From the NCBI GenBank assembly GCA_000499405.2, contig HG738137.1, positions 868,001 to 932,000 on the forward strand: a stretch of 64,000 nucleotides of DNA, written 5' to 3'. Position numbers and translations under genes: made by a program. Below the pieces are notes generated by a model. That model made no database searches. It had not been told where the DNA came from and saw only the letters and a list, made by a program, of their open reading frames with translations. Of the stretch, positions 24,507 to 36,839 are shown piece after piece; the stretch's first letter is position 1; the number at the start of each line of letters is the position of its first letter. Origin of the DNA: Onchocerca volvulus (taxonomy: Eukaryota; Nematoda; Chromadorea; Rhabditida; Onchocercidae).

Positions 24507-24598
24507 TGGACAAATGAATGAGTACCATGGAAAGATAAGTACCATTTGGTGCTAGGAGCAAATGGTACTTATCTTTCCATGGTATTCACTTGTCTTTT
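24507..24598. repeat. perfect 25-bp hairpin with extended imperfect stem
   Basis: The 25 bases at 24524-24548 (starting ACCATGGAAAGATAAG) are exactly complementary to 24559-24583, with a ten-base loop GTGCTAGGAG. Pairing continues outward: GACAAATGAA on the left faces a TTCACTTGTC-like right flank across a four-base bulge, giving a stem of about 35 bp. Length and loop size resemble a pre-miRNA, but the perfect pairing also fits a young inverted duplication. Confidence 0.75.
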
Positions 24599-25190
24599 TT
24601 TTCATACTGTTTGTATAATTTTTATGAACAATTTTCATCTAACATATCTGTAAATATAATATATCAATTTAAAATTTGATAAAATTAAGGAATATAAATT
24701 TCTGCAAATGCTTCATTCGGCAGTATTTATCATATTTCGAGCAACAATACTGCGATTTACCAAAATTCTTTTGCGTACCGAAACAAATCAAAAGTAGAAC
24801 ATAAATTAAAAATGAATTTTGTTCACTTCCTTTGTTGATAAAAAAAGAAAAAATGCAAGTGGCTGAAAAATTGAATTAAAATTTAAAATTTTAAAATAAA
24901 CATTTTAAAATGGTTTGCCTATAAATGCAAAACATTATTTAAGTAGCAAAATTATGAATTTATTAAATAGATAATCTTTGTCAGTAATGTTTAACGAATT
25001 CATCATTTATCTGTTTTCCTAAAACTTTGATGCTCATTTGTTTATTTAAATGTAAAAAGAAGTTTTATTTTCATAAACAGTAGAAAAAAATTGAATTTGC
25101 ACATTTCGAAGGAATTTTATTTGAAGTCTGAATCTCCTCTGCTTGTGGATTATTTTCTTAATCTTCATCGGAAAAATGTTGTTTCTGGAC

Positions 25191-25295
25191 AAAGGTCAAT
25201 CGGAGTCAAATACCAGCGAGCTAGCGAGTACCAAAGGTCATGGATCATTTATTTGAACTAGGGAACGTCACGAAAGAGTATCAAAGGAAAGGTCA
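25191..25295 (+). promoter_or_regulatory. three AAAGGTCA nuclear-receptor half-sites
   Basis: AAAGGTCA occurs at 25191-25198, 25233-25240 and 25288-25295, all in the same orientation within 105 bases and in a stretch less AT-rich than the surroundings. Extended AGGTCA half-sites are bound by monomeric nuclear hormone receptors, a family greatly expanded in nematodes. The assignment is by motif only. Confidence 0.35.
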
Positions 25296-25514
25296 TTACT
25301 GTTCGTTCCACCTCCCAATCACACTTTCAAATATCTTATTCAACTCATGAGTATTAACTTTATCCCTTCTTCTCGTTCCCGGTAATTGAGAAATCTCGAA
25401 TCAGTGAAATAACAAATACTATCAGCTATCAATAAGAAACTTTAATTCATTAACTTTTGTTTATTACATTTCAAAACTATACAATATAAGATCAGTTAGT
25501 ATCAAAATTTCTGA

Positions 25515-25562
25515 TTAAAATTTAAAACTTTTACCGGGAATGGTAAAAGTTTTAAATTTTAA
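25515..25562. repeat. 21-bp inverted repeat (hairpin)
   Basis: The arm AAAATTTAAAACTTTTACC at 25517-25535 is the exact reverse complement of 25542-25560, with loop GGGAAT. Two more bases pair on each side. Confidence 0.85.
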
Positions 25563-25566
25563 ATTC

Positions 25567-25658
25567 TAAAACTGTCATACATAATAGTATGACATCATAA
25601 ATATAAATATTTTAAAACTGTCATACATAATAGTATGACATCATAAATATAAATATGA
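25567..25658. repeat. tandem duplication, 46-bp unit containing a GTCATAC/GTATGAC hairpin
   Basis: Two nearly identical 46-base copies sit directly after the 25.5-kb hairpin. Each contains the inverted repeat GTCATAC-ATAATA-GTATGAC. A more diverged related segment may follow at about 25660-25720. Confidence 0.85.
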
Positions 25659-28600
25659 TATCATCTATAATATATGACTGAAAGATCATACATAATAGTT
25701 GTTGATCACAAAAATATCAATCAGATGTGATTGCATTTTGAAATACACAATTAACAAGTTCTGAAAAGAGCAAGCAAGGTTTAAATCATTAAGCTAACAA
25801 GAATCAAAGGTTAATGAATCAAGAAATCGATTAGAGAGTTGAAATTATCAATGATTTAATTAACGAATGTTTCAAGTAAAAGTATCCGGTTTTTGATGCC
25901 TTTTCTTCAAACATAAACGATTGTTTGATCATTTTTTTTTCCTTCCTTTTTTTTTTTTTTTTTTGATTTCACCTCCTTAGTGCGATGACATTTTAAGTGA
26001 TCAGGAATGGGACAATTACACATGAAAATACATTTAATCTAAAACAATCAATCAATTCATTCTCTCAATAGCAGTTAATTTAATCCATCAGAATATATAT
26101 ATTTAGCAGACTTCTAATTAGCAGATGAAAATAATGAATGGAATAAAATTATTTGATTCTAAAATATCAGAAATTAATAATGCGAATGAAATTTTTGAAA
26201 TGATAAAAACTATTTGAAAAAAAAACTAGACTGCTACTTTAGTCTTTATTATCAGTATGAATGAACTTATTATCATAGATGTCTTCTGTTTAGTTTCCAT
26301 TTTATTTGAAATAAATAAATAAAAATGATATCATCATAAAATAATAAAATATTTACAAAAAAAGAAAAGGAAAAAAAAAAGAAATGCACAAATTAAATTA
26401 TATATTGTGAAGTTTAATTTACATTATCTTCGATGGAATTTGTGGAAAACAAAAAAGAAAAATTGTAGTTAAAAAATAAATTTAAAAAATAAACGAGTAA
26501 ACAACCGTAAAACTAATCGATGGATGCGAAAATTGATTACGGAAACAGTACTGTGATAAAAGAAAATACAAAAGGCATGAAATATTTTCGTTTTTCTTTC
26601 TTTTTTTTCTTCTTTAATTTCAAATATCGCTCAAATAACTTGGCATATTACTGCTGTGAATCTGCCTTATAAATAGATAAATTTGATGAAACAGGTTGGC
26701 AGATTACATTTAAGGATACGTAGTACCACTGTTTACGTTTTTGTCCTTTTTGATCGAAACCAGGTCAAATTATCCGACAATACTGATACAGTCACGGATA
26801 AACTATCAATAAACGGAAACTGCGTCGATAAAATATCAATTGCAATTGGATGCATAAAAAGCTAATTGCAAAATATTCACGGGAAAAGAAAAATTTCTCG
26901 AACCGAAAGTTTTGATTACTCTATTTATCAGGAAAAAAAAAAAGAACAGAAAGTAAGGCTATCTGGACAGTTTGGAAACATTTAGAAATTAAGGAGATTA
27001 AATAGATAGACTAAAAAATTTCACTTTCCTCTTTCTCAGACAATAACATTTAGCAATTCTTATCAATCTTTGTTGTCTCTTCACACACAATACTTTTTCT
27101 TCTTTGTCTACCATCTTTAATTATTATTGCATAATATCAATAAATTTCCTTAATTTCAACATACTCATTTGAAAATTTTTAGCATATTTTATATCTCTTC
27201 AATTGATTACACAATTTTCTTCTTCACTTGCAGTCTTTTTCATTTCATATCAATTTGTTTCCAAATGTGAATATTTTTTAGTTCTCCTCAAAAACATATC
27301 ACATTTCCATATTTACTTTTTTTCAAATTTAATTCGAAATCTAAAATTCAAACCCTCTCGAGAACAATTTTAGATTTTCAGCATTAATAGAGATGTTATT
27401 ATTCATATATTTTTGTAATTACTGTCCTAAACTTGACCTTGAACTAAATAGATGCCAACATTTATATAACTTTGATGACCGGAATATTGCAGTGGCAGTT
27501 TTAGAACTGTTAGTATAAAACAAAAAATTGCTATTACCAGAAGTTTCTCCTTCATCCTTTTAAAAATTATACGAAAATATTCATAGAACTTCCAGCAGAC
27601 GTTGACCCCAACATCTCGCGAAATTTGACCTCACATTGATGATCACTAAATAGTAATTTAAAATATAATAAAATAATAAATGATTTCTAGCTTTTACGAG
27701 CAACTTAAGAGAAGAAAATACTGTATAAGATTAAGGAATCTAAATTACTGACACTTTAATTAACAGGTAAATTATATGAAAAGGCGATTGGGGGGATGAC
27801 AAAAATGACTCTAACGGTGACGATAATCACTGGAAAGAGTAGCTTACTGTAAATGACAAAACCATCTTGTCATGAACTTTCTTGCAAAGTTGATTTTGCC
27901 AATTTCATTCTTTTTTTCTGGCTGAATCTGCTGAATAGTGCAAAAAGGAAGAACAGTTGAAGAAAAATGGAAAATCTTTTGCAATTTAGTGATTTTTTCA
28001 AAATTTATAGTTTTTTTTTTCAAAATATTTAACTTTACACAACATGTAAATATCATGATGTTGATTTCAGTATAACACAATATGCAACACATATATAATA
28101 TATTGAGTGATTATTCCAATATTTAAATCAAATAAAAATATCTCTTGCGCTTACTGTACTTTGTTACCTGCTTAAATACTATTATCTAATAGTTTAAATG
28201 CCATCCTTTGATCATATTTTAAAATCAAAATGTCATTTTTTTTCGCTTCAATTTCACTTAAAATGGTGTGTTTTAAAATTTTTTGATTAAATACATTCGC
28301 AAATCTCACCTTTATTTTGTAATAATTTTTAATATACTATTTTTATTTATTGATAAACTTTTTAGCTAATAACAGTACTTGCAAGAATAACACTTCATTT
28401 ACAAAAAAAAAAAAAAAAAGATAGCAAAAGATAGCACTAAAAATGTAAAATTTTTTAACACTTTAAAAATGCTACTAATGTTTTAAACAAAATTGATAAA
28501 TTATCAATGAATTAATTAGTCTTCTCAACTTTCACCGCTTCATTTTTAATTGTTTTTTTTTTCACTCAAAAACTTGCATTAATTCAAGAATGGCAACATT

Positions 28601-29098
28601 TTTGGGTAATATTAAATAGATTCGTTTGAAGACAATTTGTTTCTTGGAAAAATTCACATTTTCTACATTTATATTCATTCCATTTTTTTTTTTCATATCC
28701 AGCACGTAATTTAATTATAATTGAATAAGTAAGCATAAATCACATATCAATTTTAAACAAATATTACCTTTTTCGAATAGAATCCATAATTTCAAATATA
28801 TAACTAATTTATTTCAGTCCATTTATTGGTTTAAATATCACTAATTAGTCTCTGAATCACTAATTAGTCTCTAATCTCACACTTGAAGAAATTATATTCA
28901 CTAAATATTATCACATAATGACAAGCTCAAAACAAGAAAACTGTTTGAATATGTGATCAGATGATATAAAATCAGCATAGCTATGTGAGAAGAAATCAAG
29001 TTATCATTTTTGAAATATGCTGACAAAAAGTTTCGGAATTTTGACAAATAGCACATAAAAATCATCATTCATAGCCAATAATAATGGTGCGACAAGCA

Positions 29099-29240
29099 GA
29101 ATCAGGTTTACGACCGATAATAATAATAAATAAATAATAATAATAGCATTAGCAGCGTTGATAATAATAATTACAGCAATAATAACAATAATAATACCAA
29201 TAATAATGAGTAATAATTGATAGTAGTAATGATAAATACA
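29099..29240. repeat. (AAT)n-rich tract
   Basis: Irregular AAT/ATA trinucleotide repeats interspersed with other triplets; opens a spurious Ile-rich frame on the minus strand. Confidence 0.8.
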
Positions 29241-29593
29241 ATAATGATACAGCAGAAATGATAAATTCATTTGGAAATTAAAAATTGAAAGAAAAAAAAG
29301 AAAGAAAAACAAAATTAACAAAAATTAGGAAAGAATTAAGGAATTTATTATGCAAAATTAAAATAAATTAAGTGTAAATTTTTTCAAACTTTAAATGAAA
29401 TAAATGAATGACATTTATTTGAATTTAAAATTGTGAGAGAGTATTTTTGTTTATTTTTTGTTGTCTTTGCTTTTTTTTTGTTCATTCCTGTTAATTGTTT
29501 ATTGGAACAATTATTTGTTGCATATGAAAGGAAATGGAAAATAATCATGAAATAGAAGGGATATACGTACATAACACAACTTGAAACCGGTAT

Positions 29594-29620
29594 TTCTCTC
29601 TCTCTCTCTCTTCTCTCTTT
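29594..29620. repeat. (CT)n microsatellite
   Basis: TCTC run of about 25 bases. Confidence 0.8.
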
Positions 29621-29777
29621 TAATTGAAGTGATTGAATTTAATGAAAAAAGAAGAGTAATGAAGAGGACGACGGAGAAGAAGGAAACGGTAAAATTTGTG
29701 ATCGGTAATGATTAATTTCATTTTTTAACTTTAAAAAAAAAAATGAAAAATTTATTTCAAACATTTCGCCATTTCTT

Positions 29778-29955
29778 CGCTATCGTCATCACATACATCA
29801 TCATTTCTATCGTCATCGTCATTCATTATCATTGTCATTATCACAATCACTGACAACGCACCACAATCAATACCAATCATCATTATCAGCACTATCACCA
29901 TCACTATCACCGCTATCTCTACCACCACTATCATCATCATCATCATCATCATCAT
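29778..29955. repeat. (TCA)n-rich tract
   Basis: Long stretch of TCA/ATC triplets ending in a run of about eight uninterrupted TCA units. It opens an artefactual poly-Met frame on the minus strand and a poly-Ser frame on the plus strand. Confidence 0.9.
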
Positions 29956-30441
29956 GGTTTACCGATACCAACATTATTTATGATGAATACCTACCAATTT
30001 TGGCTAGTCAATCAGTCGTATTTACCTTTTATTTTGTTTTCCTTTTTTTCCTTCTTTTTTGAATTAAATTCAATCTTTCGATAACTATTTTGATTGCTTA
30101 ATTTTTGGTAATTGCCATGAGATGAAATATTTTGACACTTTTAAAAGGCAAGAATATGATGAAGAGAGAAGAATGCTAACAATAATATCAAAAATATTAT
30201 TTTATTAATTAATAGATGAGAATAAAATGAACAAATTATTGCGTTTTTGTTTTTATTAATCAACAAAATTATAAAGGGGAAAAAAAAAGAATAACGAGTC
30301 TTCCGGTAGACTTATGGAATTTTGTAATTTATCAATTTTACTTCGTATAAGTTTTATCATACTTTCTTTCTTTCTATTTTCTTTTTTTTTTTTTTTTTTG
30401 TCAATTTCAGAACCGATTGCGTTGGTAAAAGTTGTTTTCTA

Positions 30442-33400
30442 ATGGTTGAAAATCGTGAAAAAACTCATCAATTCAAGCGAACTTCTTCAATTGTCATTGG
30501 TAAAGCAATTTATCATTTTAGTAAATTAAATCGATTTTTTCGAAGAAAGTAAAACTAAAAAGTGAATTTTCAAAATCGGTTTTTGCGTAAGAAACGATAA
30601 AGAATTGATCAAGAGAAATGCTATCAATAATTTCAAATTTATCACCAAAAATGCAAAAAATTGTTTAGCATTAAATTTAGAATAGTTCTGTAATTCGGAT
30701 ATGCTCCAGTTTCCAGCAACTAAAGATGAAGCCGGTATTCCCAACGATAATACATCAAAGACTTCAACGGAATCATCAAATCCAGTTGTAGTACCAGTTG
30801 TTAAAGAATCCTCGAATGATTCAGTTGCTCCTGAAAAATTCGAGGCATAATTCATTTTCAATTTAGAATTTTTTCAATTTTTAAATATTTAATAATAAGA
30901 TATTAAGAAAATTAGTTAAGTTAATTAATTAATTATACATGTGTAATTAATTTAATATATTAATTTAATATATATTAAGTAAATAATTTTACCATTTATA
31001 GTTTTAGTCAATTAGACTAATTTTCGAAGAGTATATTGGTAAGAGGAATAATTTAAATGGTATTGGAGAAAGACTGAAATTTGACGTTTGATTCTATTTC
31101 AACTTAGACATTTGCTATGATTGTTTTAGCTAGGTTTCGGATGTAATGATGATGCAAACGATAGGAATAATCTTTTATACAACGATTATTTTGAAGAAGA
31201 AGCAGACGAATCCCTTAATCCATATGATTTACTAATGCGAATACATTTTCCGATCAACAAAAGTCGCGCATTCTCACAATTGGAAAAATTCAAAAATTAT
31301 TGGGAAAATTATTCATTTTATGCAATATGGCGTAAAAAATTCATCCAAGATCATAACTGTCAGGAACAAGATTTATGGAAAGAGGTTTGTTGTGTGCTTG
31401 AAAATTTGAATTTCAATTGTGGCTTTGAAATCCTGTATTTTGCAAATTATTGTGGCAAAAAACATTGGCAATTATTTGCAATTTTAAAACACAAATTATC
31501 AATCAATAGTTCGTTAATTCAACTTTTCAATTAGCTGAGTGATGATTTTTCTAAGAATAATGACTTCGATTATCTTCTTGATTTCTTATTTCTACTGATT
31601 TATAATTCATTCATGAAGTTTAATTTATTTTGGAAAAAACAATCGATCGATTTCATTTTCCTTTTTATGACTGTAAACGATCACATTAAATTTGCATTGA
31701 TCAGTTAATTATAGATCGATCGATTGATTAGGAATTTTTCCTAACATTGATTAAATTTACATTTTATCATTGCTTATCTTTGCATTGGCCTTCTACAGTA
31801 TCTCCATCTTCACTTTTGACATGTTCAGATTTTTCGCGTAAATGATAACTAGTTAACTTTAGCGCTTATCAGTAAAGAAAACTTGCGAAATTTGATTAGG
31901 CATTTCTGGGGAATATATATCTGCATTATGCACAAATTTTGTATTATTTTTTGCTTCATGACATGTTTACTGTGTCTTTAATTATGTTTATCAATATTAT
32001 CTTATGATATGTACATTTCGCAATAATTAATTTAATTGTACTAACTAAAATGTATATTTCATTAAATACTGTTTTTATTCCTCTTAACATTGCAAATAGT
32101 GTTGTAGTGTCTTTTTTCAAATTTTACAATTAAATTTTTAAACATTTAACAAAAAATACAAAAAACAGATGAATGAAATAGATAGATATCAAAAAATCAA
32201 ATATAAACATTTTTGAACATTTCGATTAATTAAATTCGTCAAAAAAATAATGCAATTCTCAAATTATTTAATTGCACTTAACTTTAATTAGCAAATATTT
32301 TTGATTAATTTATATAGTAGACTTTTTTCTGCAAAACTTTCTATAATATTTATTATTTTTAAAAACGGGAATAAAATTATTTCTTTTTTTCCGAATTGAG
32401 TTTTTTTTTTTTTATCTAGATAAGATTTCAATTTTTTTATAATATTCTAAGAGATAATTTCAATAATTCCACTGACTGCCGATTTTTCATTCTCTTTTAT
32501 AAATTAGCGAATTAAAATATTTATTTCAAAAAAGAAAAAGAGAAAAAAAAATGGAATATTATAAGGTAAAGAGAAATTCCTCGTATGAATCTCCTGTATA
32601 AACCGGGAAGAGGTTAGGCAGAAGGACTTGTTTTTTTTTTTTTCTAAAATTTGACATAATCCATGATTTTTCTATCATTTTTAGCTCGCTATAGAATTAT
32701 GAAACATTCATTTTAATGAGTAATTCAATACTGATTAAGAGGATGGTAGATTATTTTCGTCATTATTTCCCTCATAGTTTTTGTGTAAATTTCATCATAA
32801 TTAAAATCAAATTCTTGTTTATATTATGCGCTGTTAAATGTTGTAAATTTTTAAAACTACTACTTTTCAAATGCTATCATCTGTCTATTTGTCCTTATTC
32901 GATAATTTTATTTAATTCTTATTCCGAATAATTGCTATCATCAATTAAAGTTTTTATCAACTTCTATTAATTTAAATATTTCCTTTCTTTTCTCAAATAT
33001 TTGATTATTTATCGCAAGCAATCTATTTGTTTTAATTTATTTGCTCATTTTGGAAACTATTATTGCTTGTTTGTTGCTTTCATACACGTTTTAGCCTTAT
33101 AATAAAACAATTTGTTAAAAAAAAAATTAATAATTTCAATTTCTAGTTTTTCGTGGAATCAATACCTCATTTATTGATCAATTTATTTCTAACATTTTAT
33201 GTTATTGGTGGTGCTGCTGCATTTCAATTAATTGATGAAAATATAGCGCATGAAAAATTTTTCGATGTTATTCAATTCACCTTTACTACTATTGCTACTA
33301 TCGGTATATTTCAGTACATTTCTTTTTCGTAGTTTAAGTATGAAATTATTCAAAAAACGATATAAATTCAGTAATAATTATAAAATTTTATTATTTGAAA

Positions 33401-36400
33401 AGAAAAATTTCTATAATCTTTTTATTAAAAAAAAAAATGCAACCAAACAAATAGTAATAGCTATAATTTTAAAAAGAGTAGAACTAAGTCTTTTAAGAAT
33501 TAAAATGTGAATAAATTTAGTTGTAGCCTTTTTGATAAGTCAATTTATCATCGATGATTATTAGTTGATTGATAAGCTAATAAGAGACATAAGACTAAAT
33601 GAAATCCGTACGAAAATCAAAGCAAAAGATATTTTATTTTGAAGTAATCTCAAGCTTAAGTATTTGATATTAGCTTGAACTTACAGTAACATAGGAAATA
33701 TATTGAAATCATTATGTGTAAAATGGAAATAATCTGTAGATTTCTTAATTATTTTACTGTTACTGCGACTCTCCTTGCAGTACTGTTTAAACATTTTTTA
33801 TGGGACATTTTCTGAAACTGGTACATCGTGATCTACCAAGATATAGTAATCTACCAAAATTCATTTTTAACTATACAGTAATCCCCAGAGGAACCTATTT
33901 ATCTACTGGAATTAACTGATCTTAAACGACTGCTATTAAATATAAAACTTTCTTTTAGCTTAGATATTAACTTTAGACATTGATCTTATCATTCGTCAAA
34001 GTTTTTAGCTACCATTTCCGAATTACGATACCAAACAAAAATGGATGAAATTACAGTGACTTTTGTAGGTTACGGTAATATCGTTCCAACAACAGATGCA
34101 AGTAAATTATTTTGTATATTTTATACGTTGGTTGGAGTGCCACTTCTCTTTCTATCGCTAACTAATATTGGTCAATTCATCGCCGAAGGTTATTGGATTT
34201 TCTTGGCATCACTACGAAGGACACAAGTATTGCTTATAATTTAAAATATTAATTTTTTTAGCATCAAAAAAAGATTGATTGAAAATTATTATAAAAACCA
34301 TCAAAATTTCCGCAATTTCCATATTCAAATAATCCAAAGATTTAGTTCGCAAAATTTTTACACTCTAAAATTTTTGATAAAAAATAAAAATTTTGAATAC
34401 AAAAAGAAATTGAAATCATAGAAAAAAAACAATACATTATATATCCACCATTTCTAAAATGCCATCGATTAATTTGATCCATAATTTAAAATTAATCAAG
34501 AAATACTGATAAATAATGACAATATCGGAGTAATTAAGTTAAATTTCAAAATATTCATCGATTTATCTCATTTTGTCAAATTCGCATGCATATTTCAGTG
34601 CATCGACACAGCAGATGAGCGTCGCTTACCATTGACAATTGTTGTCACATTGTTGTTGTCACATTCGATTGTCGGTGGCTTAATATTTCATTTATGGATT
34701 GATGAAATGCCTGTTATTCCTGCAATTTATTTTAGGTTTATCACTTATCACTTATCATTTATCCATGAATAAACAAAAAAACATTTCTTCTCATTAACTT
34801 TTTATTTCTTCCATCTTCATTTTAATAGAAAAATTACAATGAAAAGAAAAATCAATCTTTCGCTTTTTTTTTTTTATTTTATCCTTTTCTTTATTTCATT
34901 CGAATCGAAAGTTTGCACCAATCAATATATTAATTTTAATCAATTTATTTACTTAAAATTTTGATTTTTTTTTTTTTTAGTTTTGTTTCAATCACAACAA
35001 TCGGTTATGGCGATATAACACCAACACCGACTAATGCTTTTCAAACATTTATTATTATCCTTTATCTTGCAATTGGAATGGTAAGTTATATTGAAATTGA
35101 TAATGAATTTTATTCAAAAGAATTTCGAAGGGCTCGAAGGAGTTGATTAAAGTGATAGAGAAGGATTCAAAGGAATTTAAAAATATAATTAATTGCAATT
35201 TAAATACTTAAAGAATCAATGTGAGTGGAAATAAATTATTTTATGTAATTATGATTTAAAAGGAGGGATAATTTATTTTATTCTAATGGTAATTTCAAAA
35301 ATATTATGTATTATTATGCATCATATAAGTATCTTATCATAAAAATCACTTTTTCAGGTGATAATGTCAACATTTATCGCTTCACTTTATAATTACCTTC
35401 GAAGATTACACTATCTAGGACGTAATTTCAGCGGAGCAGCTCATGTTGAAGTATGGTTTGGTGGTACTAAAATGTCGGTATCCGAATTACTTTGTATTGT
35501 TGCAGAAGAATTCAATGTTAGTAAATTTATTTATTATTTTTGCAGAAAAGAAATGAATTAAATACTTCTTCTTTTCAAGATTTTTTCCTTTTTTTCCTTT
35601 TTCATTCTCAATAATTATTTCTTTGATAAATAAACTAAAATTTTATTTCTAATTTAAATAGATAATTTTAATTAATTTAAAGCAAATTACTTAAATGAAA
35701 AGCTAGTGTAAATCCTTTTATTTAAACTGAGTTTGATGCTCAGTAATTAAGTTCATTAGGGTGTAATTAATAACTGAGGTTACTCAGCAACTTACAGCAC
35801 TTAATATCAAAATGATCTTTCTTTTTATTTATACAAATTCATTTATAAATTACTTTTCTTCTGAATACTTGTAAATATATAAACGAAAATACTTTGATTT
35901 TCTTTTTTCTCTTTTTTTTTTTTTTGACAAAAAACTTGAACAAATTCAGATAAATTATAAAATTAGTTTGTTTTTGAAAAATTTTATAGGTTTCACCAAA
36001 AATGCTTTATGAAGTACTGCACGATTTGGATGATATAATTACGGAAGCAACAGATCCAAAAATAAGTTTAAACATTGAAGAAAGACAAAGTCGTCGTCAG
36101 AGTCGGATTTCACGTTCAGAAATGCGTGGATTTCGAGAACGCATGAAAAAAGGTGTTCGAGTAATAGAAGACAAAGATCGAAAACCAGGACATGCAAGTT
36201 TTGCATTCAATTAAACTTACTAATGAGATGATTAAATATGGAAGATGATAATCATTTCTTTACTTGCATAGTTACTTTGAAGCTTATTATTTATTTTATC
36301 AACCTTAATTTTTAGGTAATGATAAAAACTGACTCTGACAAATGCTTAAACAGAATTCCACAAAATCAACGTGACAGTGTACGTAATTTTTCTTAATCAT

Positions 36401-36839
36401 CAAATTTTTCAGCGAATTTTTAATACAATAATCGAATGTACTGATGAACATAAGTCATCAAAGAGTTTCATGATATCAACTATCAAATTGTTCTATATTT
36501 AATTAACCTATTCTATAAATTAAATTATCGTTTGAGCTGGCTTCTTCTGGCTTCTTTCATTGCTTGAAATTTCAATACAACGGTAATCGATTTAAAAAAC
36601 TTTCCACTAAATGAAATTTAAAGCATAAATTCAAATTTCGATTGTATTTAATATTTTAAATGTAATTAATTAAAAATTGAAAGATACGTATAATTGAAAT
36701 GAATTTTAAACAGGTGATACAAGCACTTGGCATGTTTCATCATGTGGTCAAGACGAAGTCAAATCTTACAGTTAAACGACGCTCATCATCAGTCTCAACA
36801 AAATTACATATGATCAATAATTCTCCGACAGCTGAATAA
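30442..36839 (+). CDS. two-pore domain potassium channel (TWK/K2P family)
   Basis: Well-supported exons: 31130..31384, 33147..33303, 34069..34226, 34599..34735, 34981..35080, 35358..35516, 35990..36160, 36316..36378 and 36714..36839 (TAA). A likely N terminus is 30442..30499 joined to 30717..30799, giving about 488 residues in all. The channel has M1 (LLINLFLTFYVIGGAAAFQL), pore 1 with filter TIGYGN (split by an intron inside the filter), M2, M3 (LPLTIVVTLLLSHSIVGGLI), pore 2 with TTIGYGDITP, and M4 (FIIILYLAIGMVIMSTFIA). It should form a dimeric plasma-membrane K+ leak channel. The cytoplasmic tail is basic and Ser-rich (RQSRRQSRISRSE, KRRSSSVST), typical of phosphorylation sites. The stretch between M1 and pore 1 is only about 10-15 residues, unlike the usual cap of about 60. 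Poly(A) signal AATAAA near 36888. Upstream exon assignment is the weakest part: exon 30717 can also read through to a stop at 30848-30850. Confidence 0.88.

Larger units (their letters stand above)
18862..30410. other. 11.5-kb gene desert rich in simple and inverted repeats
   Basis: No exon set with linked splice sites was found on either strand. The stretch is a patchwork of microsatellites (TG, CT, GA, CA, AAT, TCA, CTA, GTCC runs), an inverted-repeat element, perfect hairpins, short tandem duplications and regulatory-looking word clusters, which are listed individually. It lies between the divergently transcribed FLYWCH-like gene and the K2P channel gene, so it probably holds the distal regulatory DNA of one or both. 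Confidence 0.6.

Noticed and set aside
29752..29955. poly-Met frame on the minus strand
   Set aside because: Artefact of the (TCA)n tract.
30717..30850. reading the 30.7-kb exon as a separate short gene ending at a stop at 30848-30850
   Set aside because: Possible, but a phase-0 donor at 30800 joins it to the K2P exon at 31130, so it is treated as the likely channel N terminus with low certainty.
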